From assembly GCF_014207535.1 (NCBI RefSeq), contig NZ_JACHGK010000005.1, positions 170,594 through 234,593 of the forward strand: a stretch of DNA of 64,000 nucleotides, given 5' to 3'. Below are positions 18,877 through 27,583 of this stretch, one piece after another. The notes beneath the pieces were generated by a model that was not told where the DNA came from, made no database searches, and worked only from the letters and a program-made list of their open reading frames with translations. Within the stretch, counting starts at the first letter, position 1. The number at the start of each line of letters is the position of its first letter. Both the position numbers and the translations under genes were made by a program. The stretch is from Bacillus benzoevorans (GTDB taxonomy: Bacteria; Bacillota; Bacilli; Bacillales; Cytobacillaceae).

Positions 18877-19905
18877 ATGATTGAAGATTACCGTGGTGTC
18901 TGGGTATTCATCGAGCAAAATGAAGGGGACATTGAAGGTGTCTCGTTAGAATTATTGGGTGCCGGGCGAAAATTGGCAGATAGTCTTGAAGTTCCATTGG
19001 CAGGTGTATTATTGGGGGATGATGTGAAACCGCTTACGTCCAAGGTGATTGCATACGGTGCAGATCTTGTCTACGTTGTTGACCATCCCGTTTTAAAGCA
19101 TTACCGGACCGAGTCCTATATGAAGGGTCTCATTCGTCTCGCGCAAAACTATAAACCGGAAATTATTCTTTATGGGGCGACTCCTAACGGAAAAGATTTG
19201 GCCAGTGCGGTAGCGACTGACTTAAATACCGGTTTAACAGCGGATACAACCATGCTCGATGTAGATGTCGAAAAAAGATTACTGGAAGCGAGCCGACCGG
19301 CATTTGGCGGTAATATTATGGCTACTATTCTATGTAAAAAACACCGACCGCAGATGGCTACCGTGCGTCCGAAAGTAATGAAAGCCATAGAACCGGATTA
19401 TAACAGACAAGGAAAGGTTATTGAAGAAACAATCTCTCTAAAAGAAGAGAATATGCGGACAAAAGTCCTTGAAATTGTCAAAGATGTCAAGAAAAGTGCC
19501 AATCTGGCTGATGCGCATGTCATTGTATGCGGGGGTAAAGGCATGGGAGATTTAGAAGGCTTCCAGCTCATTCATGAACTGGCCGAAACAATCGGTGCAA
19601 GTGTCGGCGGGACAAGAGACGTTGTTGAAGCTGGATGGCTTCCTCACGAATTACAGATTGGACAGACTGGGGAAACGGTGACACCTAAAATTTATTTTGC
19701 CATTGGTATTTCCGGTGCCATCCAGCATGTCGTCGGGATGAAGAATTCAGAGTTGATTATTGCAATTAATAAAGACAAAAAAGCACCTATTTTTGATGTG
19801 GCAACATATGGAATCGTTGGAGATGCATTCGAAATTATCCCTAGATTGATCGAGGAATTCAAACAAATTCGTGTGGAAGAAGGCGGTGAGATTAGCCATG
19901 TCTGA
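18877..19905 (+). CDS. fixB: FixB: electron transfer flavoprotein alpha-type subunit
   Basis: 342 residues of the ETF alpha family. The N-terminal half resembles YGATPNGKDLASAVATDLNTGLTADTT; the C-terminal FAD domain has CGGKGMG, GGTRDVVEAGWLPHELQIGQTG, PKIYFAIGISGAIQHVVGM and FDVATYGIVGD. These residues bind the FAD that passes electrons onward. The stop overlaps the fixC start by 8 bp. Together with fixA, fixC and fixX it gives the full set for NADH-linked electron bifurcation to quinone and a low-potential acceptor. Confidence 0.93.
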   Translation: MIEDYRGVWVFIEQNEGDIEGVSLELLGAGRKLADSLEVPLAGVLLGDDVKPLTSKVIAYGADLVYVVDHPVLKHYRTESYMKGLIRLAQNYKPEIILYGATPNGKDLASAVATDLNTGLTADTTMLDVDVEKRLLEASRPAFGGNIMATILCKKHRPQMATVRPKVMKAIEPDYNRQGKVIEETISLKEENMRTKVLEIVKDVKKSANLADAHVIVCGGKGMGDLEGFQLIHELAETIGASVGGTRDVVEAGWLPHELQIGQTGETVTPKIYFAIGISGAIQHVVGMKNSELIIAINKDKKAPIFDVATYGIVGDAFEIIPRLIEEFKQIRVEEGGEISHV

Positions 19906-21193
19906 GAAATTTGATGTTATTGTCGTAGGAGCTGGTCCTGCCGGGACGGCATGTGCTTATACATGTGCAAAAAACGGCTTAAAAGTTTTACAAATCGAGA
20001 GAGGGGAATACCCTGGCAGTAAAAATGTGATGGGAGGCGTTCTCTACCGGAAACAAATGGAAGAATTGATTCCACAGTTTTGGCAGGAAGCACCGCTGGA
20101 AAGACCGATTATTGAACAGCGCTTTTGGATGATGGATAAAGAGTCTGCTGTTACCTTTGGCTATAAAGGACTGGAATGGGGAGTGGAACCGTATAATAAT
20201 TTTACCGTACTCCGAGCCCAATTTGACCAATGGTTTGCGCAAAAAGCGGTGGAAGAGGGCGTTCTATTAATTAATGAGACAGTTGTTACTGAATGTATTG
20301 TTGAAAATGGAAAAGTAACCGGTGTGCGGACAGACCGTCCTGACGGTCAAGTTTATGCAGATGTAGTTGTTTTGGCAGATGGCGTAAACTCTCTTCTCGG
20401 AAAGCAGCTTGGATTCCATAAAGAATTGCGTCCAGACGAAGTGGCATTAACCGTCATGGAAGTCATTAATCTGCCAAAAGAAAAAATTAACGATCGCTTT
20501 AATTTAGAAGAGAATCAAGGATGCACGATTGAAATATTCGGCGATTCTACGAAAGGAAATCTTGGTACCGCTTTCTTATATACGAATAAAGAAAGTTTAA
20601 ATATAGGAGTAGGGACGACCTTGTCCAGCATGATTCAAGCTAAATTAAAGCCTTATGATTTATTGGATTATCTAAAAAGCCATCCGATGGTCAAACCTTT
20701 GCTTGCAGGAGGGGAATCCGCTGAATATCTGGCCCATTTAATCCCAGAAGGCGGTTTCCGTTCTGTGCCGAAAGTAGCAGGGAACGGTGTATTAGTTGTA
20801 GGGGATGCAGCACAACTCGTTAATGCTATCCACCGTGAAGGTTCTAATATGGCAATGGCATCCGGTAAAATGGCAGCTGAAGCCATTATTGAAGCAAAGG
20901 AGCGGAATGACTTCAGCGAAGCAAGTTTAAACAGTTACCGGGATAACTTAAATACAAGCTTCATTATGAAGGATCTAGAAAAATATAAAGATGCTGCTCA
21001 TACTTTTGAGCACAATCCGCAATATTTCCGCGAGTATGTACCGATGATGAACCAGGCAGCAAGTACTTTCTTTACCGTTGACGGTACACCGAAGAAAGAA
21101 AAGCAGAAACAGATCATGAACAGCATTAAAGGGCAAAAAGGAACGTTCAATGTAATTAAGGATCTCTATCGCGCTTGGAAGGCGGTGAAATAA
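19898..21193 (+). CDS. fixC: FixC: ETF-quinone oxidoreductase-like flavoprotein
   Basis: 431 residues from the ATG at 19898, which overlaps fixB by 8 bp and has AGGCGGTGAG upstream. FAD-binding GAGPAGTACAYTC lies near residue 9. The second FAD motif is VAGNGVLVVGDAAQLVNAIHREGSNMAMASG (about 300-330). These features place it with FixC/ETF-QO, which receives electrons from the ETF subunits and reduces membrane quinone. It shares one base with the downstream fixX start (TAATG). Confidence 0.93.
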   Translation: MSEKFDVIVVGAGPAGTACAYTCAKNGLKVLQIERGEYPGSKNVMGGVLYRKQMEELIPQFWQEAPLERPIIEQRFWMMDKESAVTFGYKGLEWGVEPYNNFTVLRAQFDQWFAQKAVEEGVLLINETVVTECIVENGKVTGVRTDRPDGQVYADVVVLADGVNSLLGKQLGFHKELRPDEVALTVMEVINLPKEKINDRFNLEENQGCTIEIFGDSTKGNLGTAFLYTNKESLNIGVGTTLSSMIQAKLKPYDLLDYLKSHPMVKPLLAGGESAEYLAHLIPEGGFRSVPKVAGNGVLVVGDAAQLVNAIHREGSNMAMASGKMAAEAIIEAKERNDFSEASLNSYRDNLNTSFIMKDLEKYKDAAHTFEHNPQYFREYVPMMNQAASTFFTVDGTPKKEKQKQIMNSIKGQKGTFNVIKDLYRAWKAVK

Positions 21194-21477
21194 TGTCAAC
21201 AACAAATATTGAAGAAAAACAATATCTTCTCCGTTTCAAATGTGATACAAAGTCCCATTTGACTGTATTGGACCACGACATTTGCATCACAAAATGCCCT
21301 GAGAAACTTTGTACGGTATTCTGTCCTGCAGAAGTGTACAAATGGGAAGGGACCAGAATGCAGGTTGGCTACGAGGGCTGCCATGAATGCGGCAGCTGCC
21401 GCATTGGATGTCCGTATCAAAATATTAAATGGGAATATCCTAAAGGCGGTCATGGGATTATTTTCAGATTGGCTTAA
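21193..21477 (+). CDS. fixX: FixX: ferredoxin-like 4Fe-4S protein
   Basis: 94 residues. A ferredoxin module with cysteines in CITKCPEKLCTVFCP and GCHECGSCRIGCPYQ is followed by the KWEYPKGGHGI end typical of FixX and the C-terminal region of ETF-QO. It passes electrons with FixC to quinone. The ATG shares a base with the fixC stop codon and GGCGGTGAAATA is upstream, so translation is coupled. Confidence 0.93.
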   Translation: MSTTNIEEKQYLLRFKCDTKSHLTVLDHDICITKCPEKLCTVFCPAEVYKWEGTRMQVGYEGCHECGSCRIGCPYQNIKWEYPKGGHGIIFRLA

Positions 21478-21524
21478 GAGTTCTTAAAAGTCACATGCTC
21501 CATTTTGCATTGGTTCATTATAAG

Positions 21525-21645
21525 AGCGGCTGTCCTATAATTATAGGGTTTGGCATCAAGGAAGAATATCTGGTATGCATGAAGGGAAAAATACTAGATA
21601 GATCCTAATCGAGATGCAAAGCACCTTTTAGGACAGCTTTTTTTG
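21525..21645 (+). other. Long imperfect hairpin closing with a terminator-like U-tract
   Basis: GGCTGTCCTAT at 21528-21538 can pair with TTTTAGGACAGC ending near 21637, followed by TTTTTTTTG. About 100 nt lie between the arms and contain a palindrome CCTATAATTATAGG and a GCAT...ATGC arm. It ends the fixABCX transcript, but it is much longer than a simple terminator. Confidence 0.5.
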
Positions 21646-21695
21646 TAAACTGAGAAGCATACCCTGCCGGTATCTAATATACATAATTTCCCTGC

Positions 21696-21735
21696 TTGAC
21701 ATTTCCCGGAGTACAGGAGTATAGTTTACTCCTGT
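21696..21735 (+). promoter_or_regulatory. SigA-type promoter with a 9-bp palindrome over the -10
   Basis: TTGACA at 21696 and TATAGT at 21720 are separated by 18 nt. A perfect inverted repeat ACAGGAGTA-TAGTT-TACTCCTGT (21713-21735) covers the -10. The arrangement is that of a repressor operator. The next gene, ltaS, starts 125 bp downstream. Confidence 0.6.
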
Positions 21736-21859
21736 ATTAATATTTTAGTTTAATTAATAGAGTGTGGGTTAAAGATGAATTAAATACTAGAAAGTAAAAT
21801 AACAATACAATTTTCGTTAAGAATATGTTAAAATCTATTGTTAGAAGGCAGGTGCAAAA

Positions 21860-23824
21860 ATGAATAAAGTGTTTAATATAGGTCAAAATATTTCTAAAAG
21901 ATATATTGGCTTTTTCTTATTAGCTGTTTTTCTCCTTTGGATAAAAACATACCTGATCCAATTAACACAGTTTGATCTAGGAATAGAAAACACTCTTCAG
22001 AAATTCCTTTTATTTTTGAATCCATTGGGGTCATCTCTTTTATTTTTAGGAGTGGCACTCATATTTAAAGGCAGAAGAAAATATATATGGCTGATTATCA
22101 TTGATTTCATGATGTCATTCCTTTTATATGCTAATATTTTGTACTATCGGTTTTTTAATGATTTTATTACATTGCCGACTATTTTTCAGACCCAGAACTT
22201 TGGTGATGTGAGCAGCAGTGTTGGTTCCCTTTTAGAGGGATATGATTTCTTGTTTTTTGCTGACATCATTCTATTAATTGGATTACTTGTATTTAAAATA
22301 GTAAAAATCGAAGTAAAGGATATCAGCCGCCGGAAAAGAGCTGCTCTTATTTCCTTAGCTTTAGGTATTTCATGTCTGAATCTGGCTTTAGCTGAAGCAG
22401 ACCGTCCGCAATTATTAACAAGAGGCTTTGACCACCGATATGTAGTGAAATATTTGGGAACCTTCAATTATACCATTTATGATGCTGTTCAGAGCACGAA
22501 GGCTTCGGCACAGCGCGTTACAGCTGACAGTAATGATATTACAGAGGTTATCAACTTTACCCATTCCAATTATGCGGCTCCTAATCCTGCAACCTTTGGA
22601 ATAGGTAAAGGAATGAATGTAATTTATTTACATCTTGAATCGACGCAAAACTTTTTAATTAATTACAAACTAAATGGGGAAGAAGTAACACCGTTTTTAA
22701 ATTCTCTCACAAGAGATGCGAATACCATGTATTTTGATAATTTCTTCCATCAAACAGCACAGGGGAAAACAGCTGATGCGGAATTTATGCTGGAAAACTC
22801 TTTGTATGGGGTATCGCAGGGTTCTGCTTTTACAACAAAAGGATTGAATACGTACCAGGCTGCACCAGCTATTTTGGATCAGCAGGGATATACAACGGCA
22901 GTCTTCCACGGGAACTCCGGAAGCTTCTGGAACCGTAATGAAATCTATAAATCCTTTGGTTATGAGAAATTCTTTGACTCTAGTTATTATGAAATGAAAA
23001 AAGAGGATTTGGCTGATTATGGATTAATGGATAAACCGTTTTATCAACAATCGATTCCGTTGTTGGAATCATTGCCACAACCATTTATGGCCAAATTTAT
23101 TCCGGTTACGAATCATTATCCATATCCAATTGCGGATGAGCTGGCTACTATCGCACCGGCCACTACCGGTGATAAATCAGTTGATTCATACTTCCAAACG
23201 GCTCGTTATGCGGATGAAGCATTGGAACAAATGTTTAATTATCTGAAAGAATCTGGTCTGTACGATCATTCGATTATTATTATGTATGGTGACCACTATG
23301 GTATTTCAGAAAACCATAATAAAGCAATGGAGCAGATAATGGGAAAAGAGATCACTCCATTTGAAAGCACAAATTTACAGCGTGTACCGTTATTTATCCG
23401 TGTACCCGGAATGCAGGGTGGCATTAGCCACGAATACGGCGGACAAATTGATGTTATGCCAACGTTAATGCATTTACTAGGGATCGATACAAAAAATTAT
23501 GTCCAATTAGGGACAGACCTATTCTCAGAAGATCATGATGAGGTTATTCCTTTCCGAAATGGTGAGTTTGTTAGTCCAACGATCACAGCCATTGACGGAA
23601 AATATTATGATACCGCAACTGGATTGCAATTAACTGTAGACCAAAAAGAACAATTGGCAATTGCGAAACAATTTCAAGAAATCGTAGCAACAAAGTTAGC
23701 TCTTTCCGATAAAGTGGTAAACGGCGATTTATTGCGATTCTATACACCGGAAAACTTTACACCAGTTGATCGTACTGAGTATGACTATAATAAGGATAGA
23801 GACCAAAGTAATACAGAAAATTAA
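21860..23824 (+). CDS. ltaS: Lipoteichoic acid synthase (LtaS family)
   Basis: Polymerises glycerol-phosphate from phosphatidylglycerol onto a lipid anchor outside the membrane. 654 residues: five N-terminal membrane helices (to about residue 190), then an extracellular sulfatase-like domain. The metal-binding glutamate is in YLHLESTQNF and the catalytic nucleophile is Thr304 in GKTADAEF, close to Thr300 of S. aureus LtaS. MYGDHYGI near the C-terminal half supplies further metal ligands. Several LtaS paralogues occur in bacilli; which one this is cannot be told. A weak GAAGGCAGG ribosome site precedes the ATG. Confidence 0.92.
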   Translation: MNKVFNIGQNISKRYIGFFLLAVFLLWIKTYLIQLTQFDLGIENTLQKFLLFLNPLGSSLLFLGVALIFKGRRKYIWLIIIDFMMSFLLYANILYYRFFNDFITLPTIFQTQNFGDVSSSVGSLLEGYDFLFFADIILLIGLLVFKIVKIEVKDISRRKRAALISLALGISCLNLALAEADRPQLLTRGFDHRYVVKYLGTFNYTIYDAVQSTKASAQRVTADSNDITEVINFTHSNYAAPNPATFGIGKGMNVIYLHLESTQNFLINYKLNGEEVTPFLNSLTRDANTMYFDNFFHQTAQGKTADAEFMLENSLYGVSQGSAFTTKGLNTYQAAPAILDQQGYTTAVFHGNSGSFWNRNEIYKSFGYEKFFDSSYYEMKKEDLADYGLMDKPFYQQSIPLLESLPQPFMAKFIPVTNHYPYPIADELATIAPATTGDKSVDSYFQTARYADEALEQMFNYLKESGLYDHSIIIMYGDHYGISENHNKAMEQIMGKEITPFESTNLQRVPLFIRVPGMQGGISHEYGGQIDVMPTLMHLLGIDTKNYVQLGTDLFSEDHDEVIPFRNGEFVSPTITAIDGKYYDTATGLQLTVDQKEQLAIAKQFQEIVATKLALSDKVVNGDLLRFYTPENFTPVDRTEYDYNKDRDQSNTEN

Positions 23825-23833
23825 ATAATGAAT

Positions 23834-23875
23834 GAAAAAGGCTGCCTTTAAATGAGACAAGGCAGCCTTTTTGTG
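23834..23875. terminator. Bidirectional terminator between ltaS and the VTT gene
   Basis: AAAAAGGCTGCCTT pairs with AAGGCAGCCTTTTT; A/T tracts on both sides fit both convergent genes. Confidence 0.9.
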
Positions 23876-23877
23876 GA

Positions 23878-24591
23878 TCAGGATCTATCGTGGAAATGTG
23901 TATGGTTTTGCTCTGTTTGATGGACGATAAGCGATTTTTGTTTTTGTTTATGGTTTCGTTTAAGAATATAAAAGATCATAATGAATAGTAGGATCAACGC
24001 ACCCCAAACATAATGATTGACAGCAGAAGAAAAGAAGCCGGCTGGAATCAAAGTTAAAATAAAGAAGTAGAGAAAGTTTCCCGCAGCTGTTCCCCAGAGA
24101 AAATCTTTAAAATGAATTGAGCTTAAGGCTGCTAAAATATTTACCAGACTTGTAGGAACAAAAGGAAAGAGTCTTCCTTTAAATACATAGGAAAAACCTT
24201 TTTGCTCGACCGTTTGGATTAACTCCGGTTTAAATTTCTTCATTAGTTTATCTTGAAAGATATATTTCACGCATAAATAGATCATTGCCGCTGCGATGAC
24301 ACTGGTTACCCATCCCCAAATAAACCCTTTAATAAATCCAAACAACGTAAAATTAAGCGTGATAATTAAAATGAGTGGAATAATGGTAAAGGTATTTTGA
24401 ATGATCATTAAAATGAGCGTCAATAAATAGGCAGAGATAAAGTTTCCAGCAACAGAAGCACGAATTGCCTGAATATCACCATTTAAAACAGAATGGAATA
24501 ATTGACTATTTACTTTAGCAAACAGGGGGAGGAGAAATAATATCAAGAGTACTAAAATGAGCTTTAGCAAAAACTTGCTTTTATTTTTCAT
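23878..24591 (-). CDS. TVP38/TMEM64-family (VTT domain) membrane protein
   Basis: 237 residues with about six membrane segments. The core has the family pattern FGFIKGFIWGWVTSVIAAAMIYLC, a basic patch QDKLMKKFKPEL, then GFSYVFKGRLFPFVPTSLVNILAALSSIHFKDFLWGTAAG. The last block (GRLFPF.P...N..A) is the DedA/VTT-type signature. Family members are scramblase-like or act in membrane-lipid handling; the substrate is not known. The C-terminal tail is His/Arg/Lys-rich. The start has no strong ribosome site. Confidence 0.85.
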   Translation of the reverse strand: MKNKSKFLLKLILVLLILFLLPLFAKVNSQLFHSVLNGDIQAIRASVAGNFISAYLLTLILMIIQNTFTIIPLILIITLNFTLFGFIKGFIWGWVTSVIAAAMIYLCVKYIFQDKLMKKFKPELIQTVEQKGFSYVFKGRLFPFVPTSLVNILAALSSIHFKDFLWGTAAGNFLYFFILTLIPAGFFSSAVNHYVWGALILLFIMIFYILKRNHKQKQKSLIVHQTEQNHTHFHDRS

Positions 24592-24679
24592 GCGGCACCA
24601 AATCTTTCTTTAGCTATTGGTCAATCATACTTTTATAATATCATCATATCATTTGTAAAGCTGTTAAAACAGCGCAAAT

Positions 24680-24716
24680 AAAGGCTGACACAGCACCAAG
24701 CTGTGTCAGCCTTTAT
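24680..24716 (-). terminator. Terminator of racA
   Basis: A near-perfect stem ATAAAGGCTGACACAGC / GCTGTGTCAGCCTTTAT, with the racA stop codon in its 5' arm on the minus strand and ATTTGCG after it. Confidence 0.85.
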
Positions 24717-25213
24717 CCGAAAATGGCCTGAAAAAATTTATTCCTTTTTCGCGGTGTCTTGTTCATCATCTCTTTAGATGCCGCTGCTTCTCGGTCTTTC
24801 TGCAGAAGTTCCTCAATATTTGATAATTTTGCAGTTAAATTGGATATTTGATCTTGCAGTTCTTCGATCTCGCGGCGGTGTTGAAGGAGTTGGTAAGAAA
24901 CAACCGAATCTGCCTTTTGTTGCAGACTATCTTCAATTTCTTTTAATTTGGCTGTTAAATTATCCACATAATCATCCGATTGACCAGTCTTTAGAGAGCC
25001 CGTTCTTTTACTGCTGCTGCAAACCTCAATTTCCTGAAGTATCTTTCCCTGCTGCAGCTGGTTTTTTACTTCTTTTAATAATTCAATATCTTCCTCAGAA
25101 AAAATAAAATGTCCTAATTCATTTCGTTCCATTTCTAAACCTAATTGTTTAACCCAGCGCTGTACGGTACTGACGGATATCCCTAATAATTCAGCAACTG
25201 CTCTAGTATTCAA
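24713..25213 (-). CDS. racA: RacA-like chromosome-anchoring protein
   Basis: 166 residues from a TTG start 8 nt after GGAGGG. The N-terminal MerR-type HTH (MNTRAVAELLGISVSTVQRWVKQLGL) is followed by ERNELGHFIFSEEDIELL and a central coiled coil (about 75-140), ending in a short basic aromatic tail KRNKFFQAIFG. This order matches RacA, which bridges the origin-proximal chromosome to the pole and DivIVA during sporulation. The family is restricted to sporulating bacilli and supports that lifestyle. A generic MerR-like regulator is the alternative. Confidence 0.85.
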   Translation of the reverse strand: MNTRAVAELLGISVSTVQRWVKQLGLEMERNELGHFIFSEEDIELLKEVKNQLQQGKILQEIEVCSSSKRTGSLKTGQSDDYVDNLTAKLKEIEDSLQQKADSVVSYQLLQHRREIEELQDQISNLTAKLSNIEELLQKDREAAASKEMMNKTPRKRNKFFQAIFG

Positions 25214-25361
25214 TTATTCTTCCCTCCTTTATTTACATCTTCTCGGTTTGTTTAAACAATCCTGCCAAGATGACAAAACAAGAAGGAATTCGGCAAAGAA
25301 AATACAGCAAACCAATATTTGTCGATATTTTGCTATATTGATGAGAAAAACATCCAGGAAA

Positions 25362-26261
25362 TTAATAATCTTTTAGCACATGTTCAGATAAGAGTTGCTT
25401 CAGTCTCGACAGCTCTTCCGTTTGCTGGATTTCGGGACAGGACTGTATTGATAACAGAGTACTTTCAATTAAAAAAAGTCTTGGCTGTTTGGACTTCGTT
25501 AATTCTTCATGCATAAAGTTTAAGTTTTGCAAATGCTTCATGCGCACTGCTTCCGTTTGCACAACATGAATAATCGTTTTCTTTAAATCCGCGAGGGAAG
25601 AAAAGATTTCATTATAGGATGAACAACTATTCTCTGAAGAAGGAAGCCATTTTTTGAATAAATCAGGATCCAGCATTTGAACTTTTGCTGCACTAACATC
25701 CTCGACCATTTGTATCAGCCTTGCAGTACAGTAGCGGATCACCTCTAGTCGGTTAAAATAACTATCTTTAGCGAGTACATTATAATGAAGCGACTGATGT
25801 AACATACCAAAGAATAGGATAGCGCAATCTAATAAATAAGGGCGCTTTTCTTCGCCGAAAATATCTACTAAGCGTTCAAACATCCAGCTTAAATGGGCAA
25901 ATTGATACTCAGTAATAAACATTTTTAAATCAGGATCGTTGGAAACCAGGATTTCGCTAATTAGTGTAAACAATTTATTCGTTTTATTAGATTCCATAAT
26001 AATATCTATCTGTTTAATAAAGATCTCCATATCCGCTCGGTTTTCCCCGATTAACAATTCATTTCGTTTAACCTCGTGCTGTTTGCGTATTGAAATAAGA
26101 ACTGCTTTAAATAAATCACTCTTTGATGAAAAATAATTATAAAACGTTCCTTTAGAGATACCACTTTCATCTAAAATATCCTGCACAGAGGTGGATTGAA
26201 ATCCTTTTTCAATAAATAATTGATGGGCTTTATTGACCACATGCTGTTTTCTTTCGAACAT
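25362..26261 (-). CDS. TetR/AcrR-family transcriptional regulator
   Basis: 299 residues. The N-terminal TetR HTH spans about residues 7-52 (QLFIEKGFQSTSVQDILDESGISKGTFYNYFSSK). The ligand domain is long for the family (most are 190-220), with an extra C-terminal helical region. The ATG has AAGGTGG upstream. It is monocistronic and has no divergent transporter next to it, so its target is not evident. Confidence 0.88.
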   Translation of the reverse strand: MFERKQHVVNKAHQLFIEKGFQSTSVQDILDESGISKGTFYNYFSSKSDLFKAVLISIRKQHEVKRNELLIGENRADMEIFIKQIDIIMESNKTNKLFTLISEILVSNDPDLKMFITEYQFAHLSWMFERLVDIFGEEKRPYLLDCAILFFGMLHQSLHYNVLAKDSYFNRLEVIRYCTARLIQMVEDVSAAKVQMLDPDLFKKWLPSSENSCSSYNEIFSSLADLKKTIIHVVQTEAVRMKHLQNLNFMHEELTKSKQPRLFLIESTLLSIQSCPEIQQTEELSRLKQLLSEHVLKDY

Positions 26262-26448
26262 CGAGTACCACCTTAATTAGATTTGAACTATAATGATTAA
26301 AATAATACTATATAATGATGAATTAGATTGCAAATTTTGAAAATTTGTGAATTCTGTGCTTGATGGACTGGCATTGCATAATTTGCGTTCAGTAGTAAAA
26401 TATAATAGGGCAAAACCCTATTTTAAGACTAAAGGAAGGTAGACTAAT

Positions 26449-26574
26449 ATGACCATTCATGTTTGTCCAAAATGCTATGCTGAAGGAAAGCTGGTAGAAG
26501 TGAAATTTATCGGCAATTCCGGTATTGTCTATTGGTGTGATGAGTGTAAAGAAGCGTATGAAGAAGATGAATAA
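26449..26574 (+). CDS. Small zinc-ribbon protein (41 aa)
   Basis: Starts MTIHVCPKCYAEG and ends with WCDECKEAYEEDE; two CxxC pairs form a probable zinc ribbon. The AAAGGAAGG site at 26431 and the terminator right after it (26588-26625) make a compact, complete gene too small for a 60-residue cut-off. Function unknown; such ribbons often bind nucleic acid or another protein. Confidence 0.75.
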   Translation: MTIHVCPKCYAEGKLVEVKFIGNSGIVYWCDECKEAYEEDE

Positions 26575-26587
26575 CATGATATACATA

Positions 26588-26625
26588 GAATAAAGCTGCC
26601 ATATGAAAGGGCAGCTTTATTTACG
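26588..26625. terminator. Terminator after the zinc-ribbon gene
   Basis: AATAAAGCTGCC / GGCAGCTTTATT with an 8-nt loop; U-rich end TTTATTTAC. It can also serve the minus-strand small gene. Confidence 0.88.
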
Positions 26626-26638
26626 CAAATATGAATCA

Positions 26639-26785
26639 TTATGCTGCAGATTTACTAATTGCTTCATTCCACTCGTTAATCCTGCTTGAGATTAGTTCGC
26701 AGAATGGAAATTCATTATAGACTTGATTGCTCTGTTGATGGAATTGAGAAAGATCACTTGTTAACAGATGCTCTTTTTTAGTCAT
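26639..26785 (-). CDS. Small protein of unknown function (48 aa)
   Basis: Starts MTKKEHLLTSDLSQFHQ and is preceded by a very strong AAAAGGAGGAAAACAA site on the minus strand, which picks 26785 over an in-frame ATG at 26833. The sequence is charged and helical, with no cysteine pair and no membrane segment apparent. I do not recognise the family. Confidence 0.6.
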   Translation of the reverse strand: MTKKEHLLTSDLSQFHQQSNQVYNEFPFCELISSRINEWNEAISKSAA

Positions 26786-27239
26786 TTGTTTTCCTCCTTT
26801 TAATGTAAGATAAAATGCACAGTATGCGGACAAGCTGGTGACGCTTAGATAAAAGAATCAGAGTATAAGTGGGATTTACAGATAAACATATTCAAAGTGA
26901 AAACATAAGAGGGACAGAAAAATAACATATATTGGACTGTCTCCACTTAAAATGATTCAACATATAGTAAGGTGGAGAACGAAATCTTAATTCAAAGTGC
27001 CGTACTTATGATAGTGCTTACATCCTTAATATAAAAGGAATGACGGGGACCTTTCCTTGACATTATCGATGAGAAATGGTACATTTTAATTAGCCTTTTT
27101 GCATCGTGCTAGAATTTTGCAAACTGCTTATTCGAAAAAGAACTACCTGTTTGGATGAGTAATGAAAGTAAAGCTATTACGTTGTAAATGGTAAATTTTT
27201 TACATGGCTTTTTCTAAGCCATTAGGAGGATTTTTTTTT
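26786..27239. other. Intergenic region with the csp leader
   Basis: No gene is seen in 454 bp. The right part holds the csp promoter and a leader of about 150 nt, which is typical of cold-shock mRNAs. Just before the ribosome site TGGCTTTTTCTAAGCCA (27203-27221) can form a small hairpin that may influence access to AGGAGG. Confidence 0.6.
27057..27085 (+). promoter_or_regulatory. SigA-type promoter of the cold-shock gene
   Basis: TTGACA at 27057-27062 and TACATT at 27080-27085 are separated by 17 nt. The implied start leaves an mRNA leader of about 145 nt before the ATG. Confidence 0.65.
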
Positions 27240-27440
27240 ATGAAAAACGGTAAAGTTAAATGGTTTAATTCAGAAAAAGGTTTCGGATTTATCGAAGCTG
27301 AAGACGGAAACGATGTATTCGTACATTACTCTGCAATCCAAACAGACGGTTTCAAAACTTTAGAAGAAGGTCAAGACGTATCTTTCGAAGTAGTCGAAGG
27401 AGCTCGCGGACCTCAAGCTGCTAACGTAACTAAATTATAA
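27240..27440 (+). CDS. cspB: Cold-shock protein (CspA/CspB family)
   Basis: 66 residues starting MKNGKVKWFNSEKGFGFIE, with RNP1 (KGFGFIE) and RNP2-like VFVHYSAI. It is a single-stranded nucleic-acid-binding cold-shock domain that acts as an RNA chaperone. The longer reading from 27204 has twelve unlikely residues; AGGAGG ahead of 27240 decides the start. The long leader and single-gene unit fit csp genes. Bacilli have several Csp paralogues, so the letter is tentative. Confidence 0.93.
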   Translation: MKNGKVKWFNSEKGFGFIEAEDGNDVFVHYSAIQTDGFKTLEEGQDVSFEVVEGARGPQAANVTKL

Positions 27441-27453
27441 TTCGACCATATGA

Positions 27454-27487
27454 TGAAAGCTCAGCCATTATTGGCTGAGCTTTTTAA
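27454..27487 (+). terminator. Terminator of the csp gene
   Basis: AAAGCTCAGCCA / TGGCTGAGCTTTTT with a four-base loop. Confidence 0.93.
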
Positions 27488-27583
27488 GTGTTTCTCATAT
27501 TGGCAGCCTCCTTTTGCCAGAAATAGAATCCCCAAACGCAACATGCTATAATGTTAAAAAAGCAGAAAAAAGCAGGTGCATCC

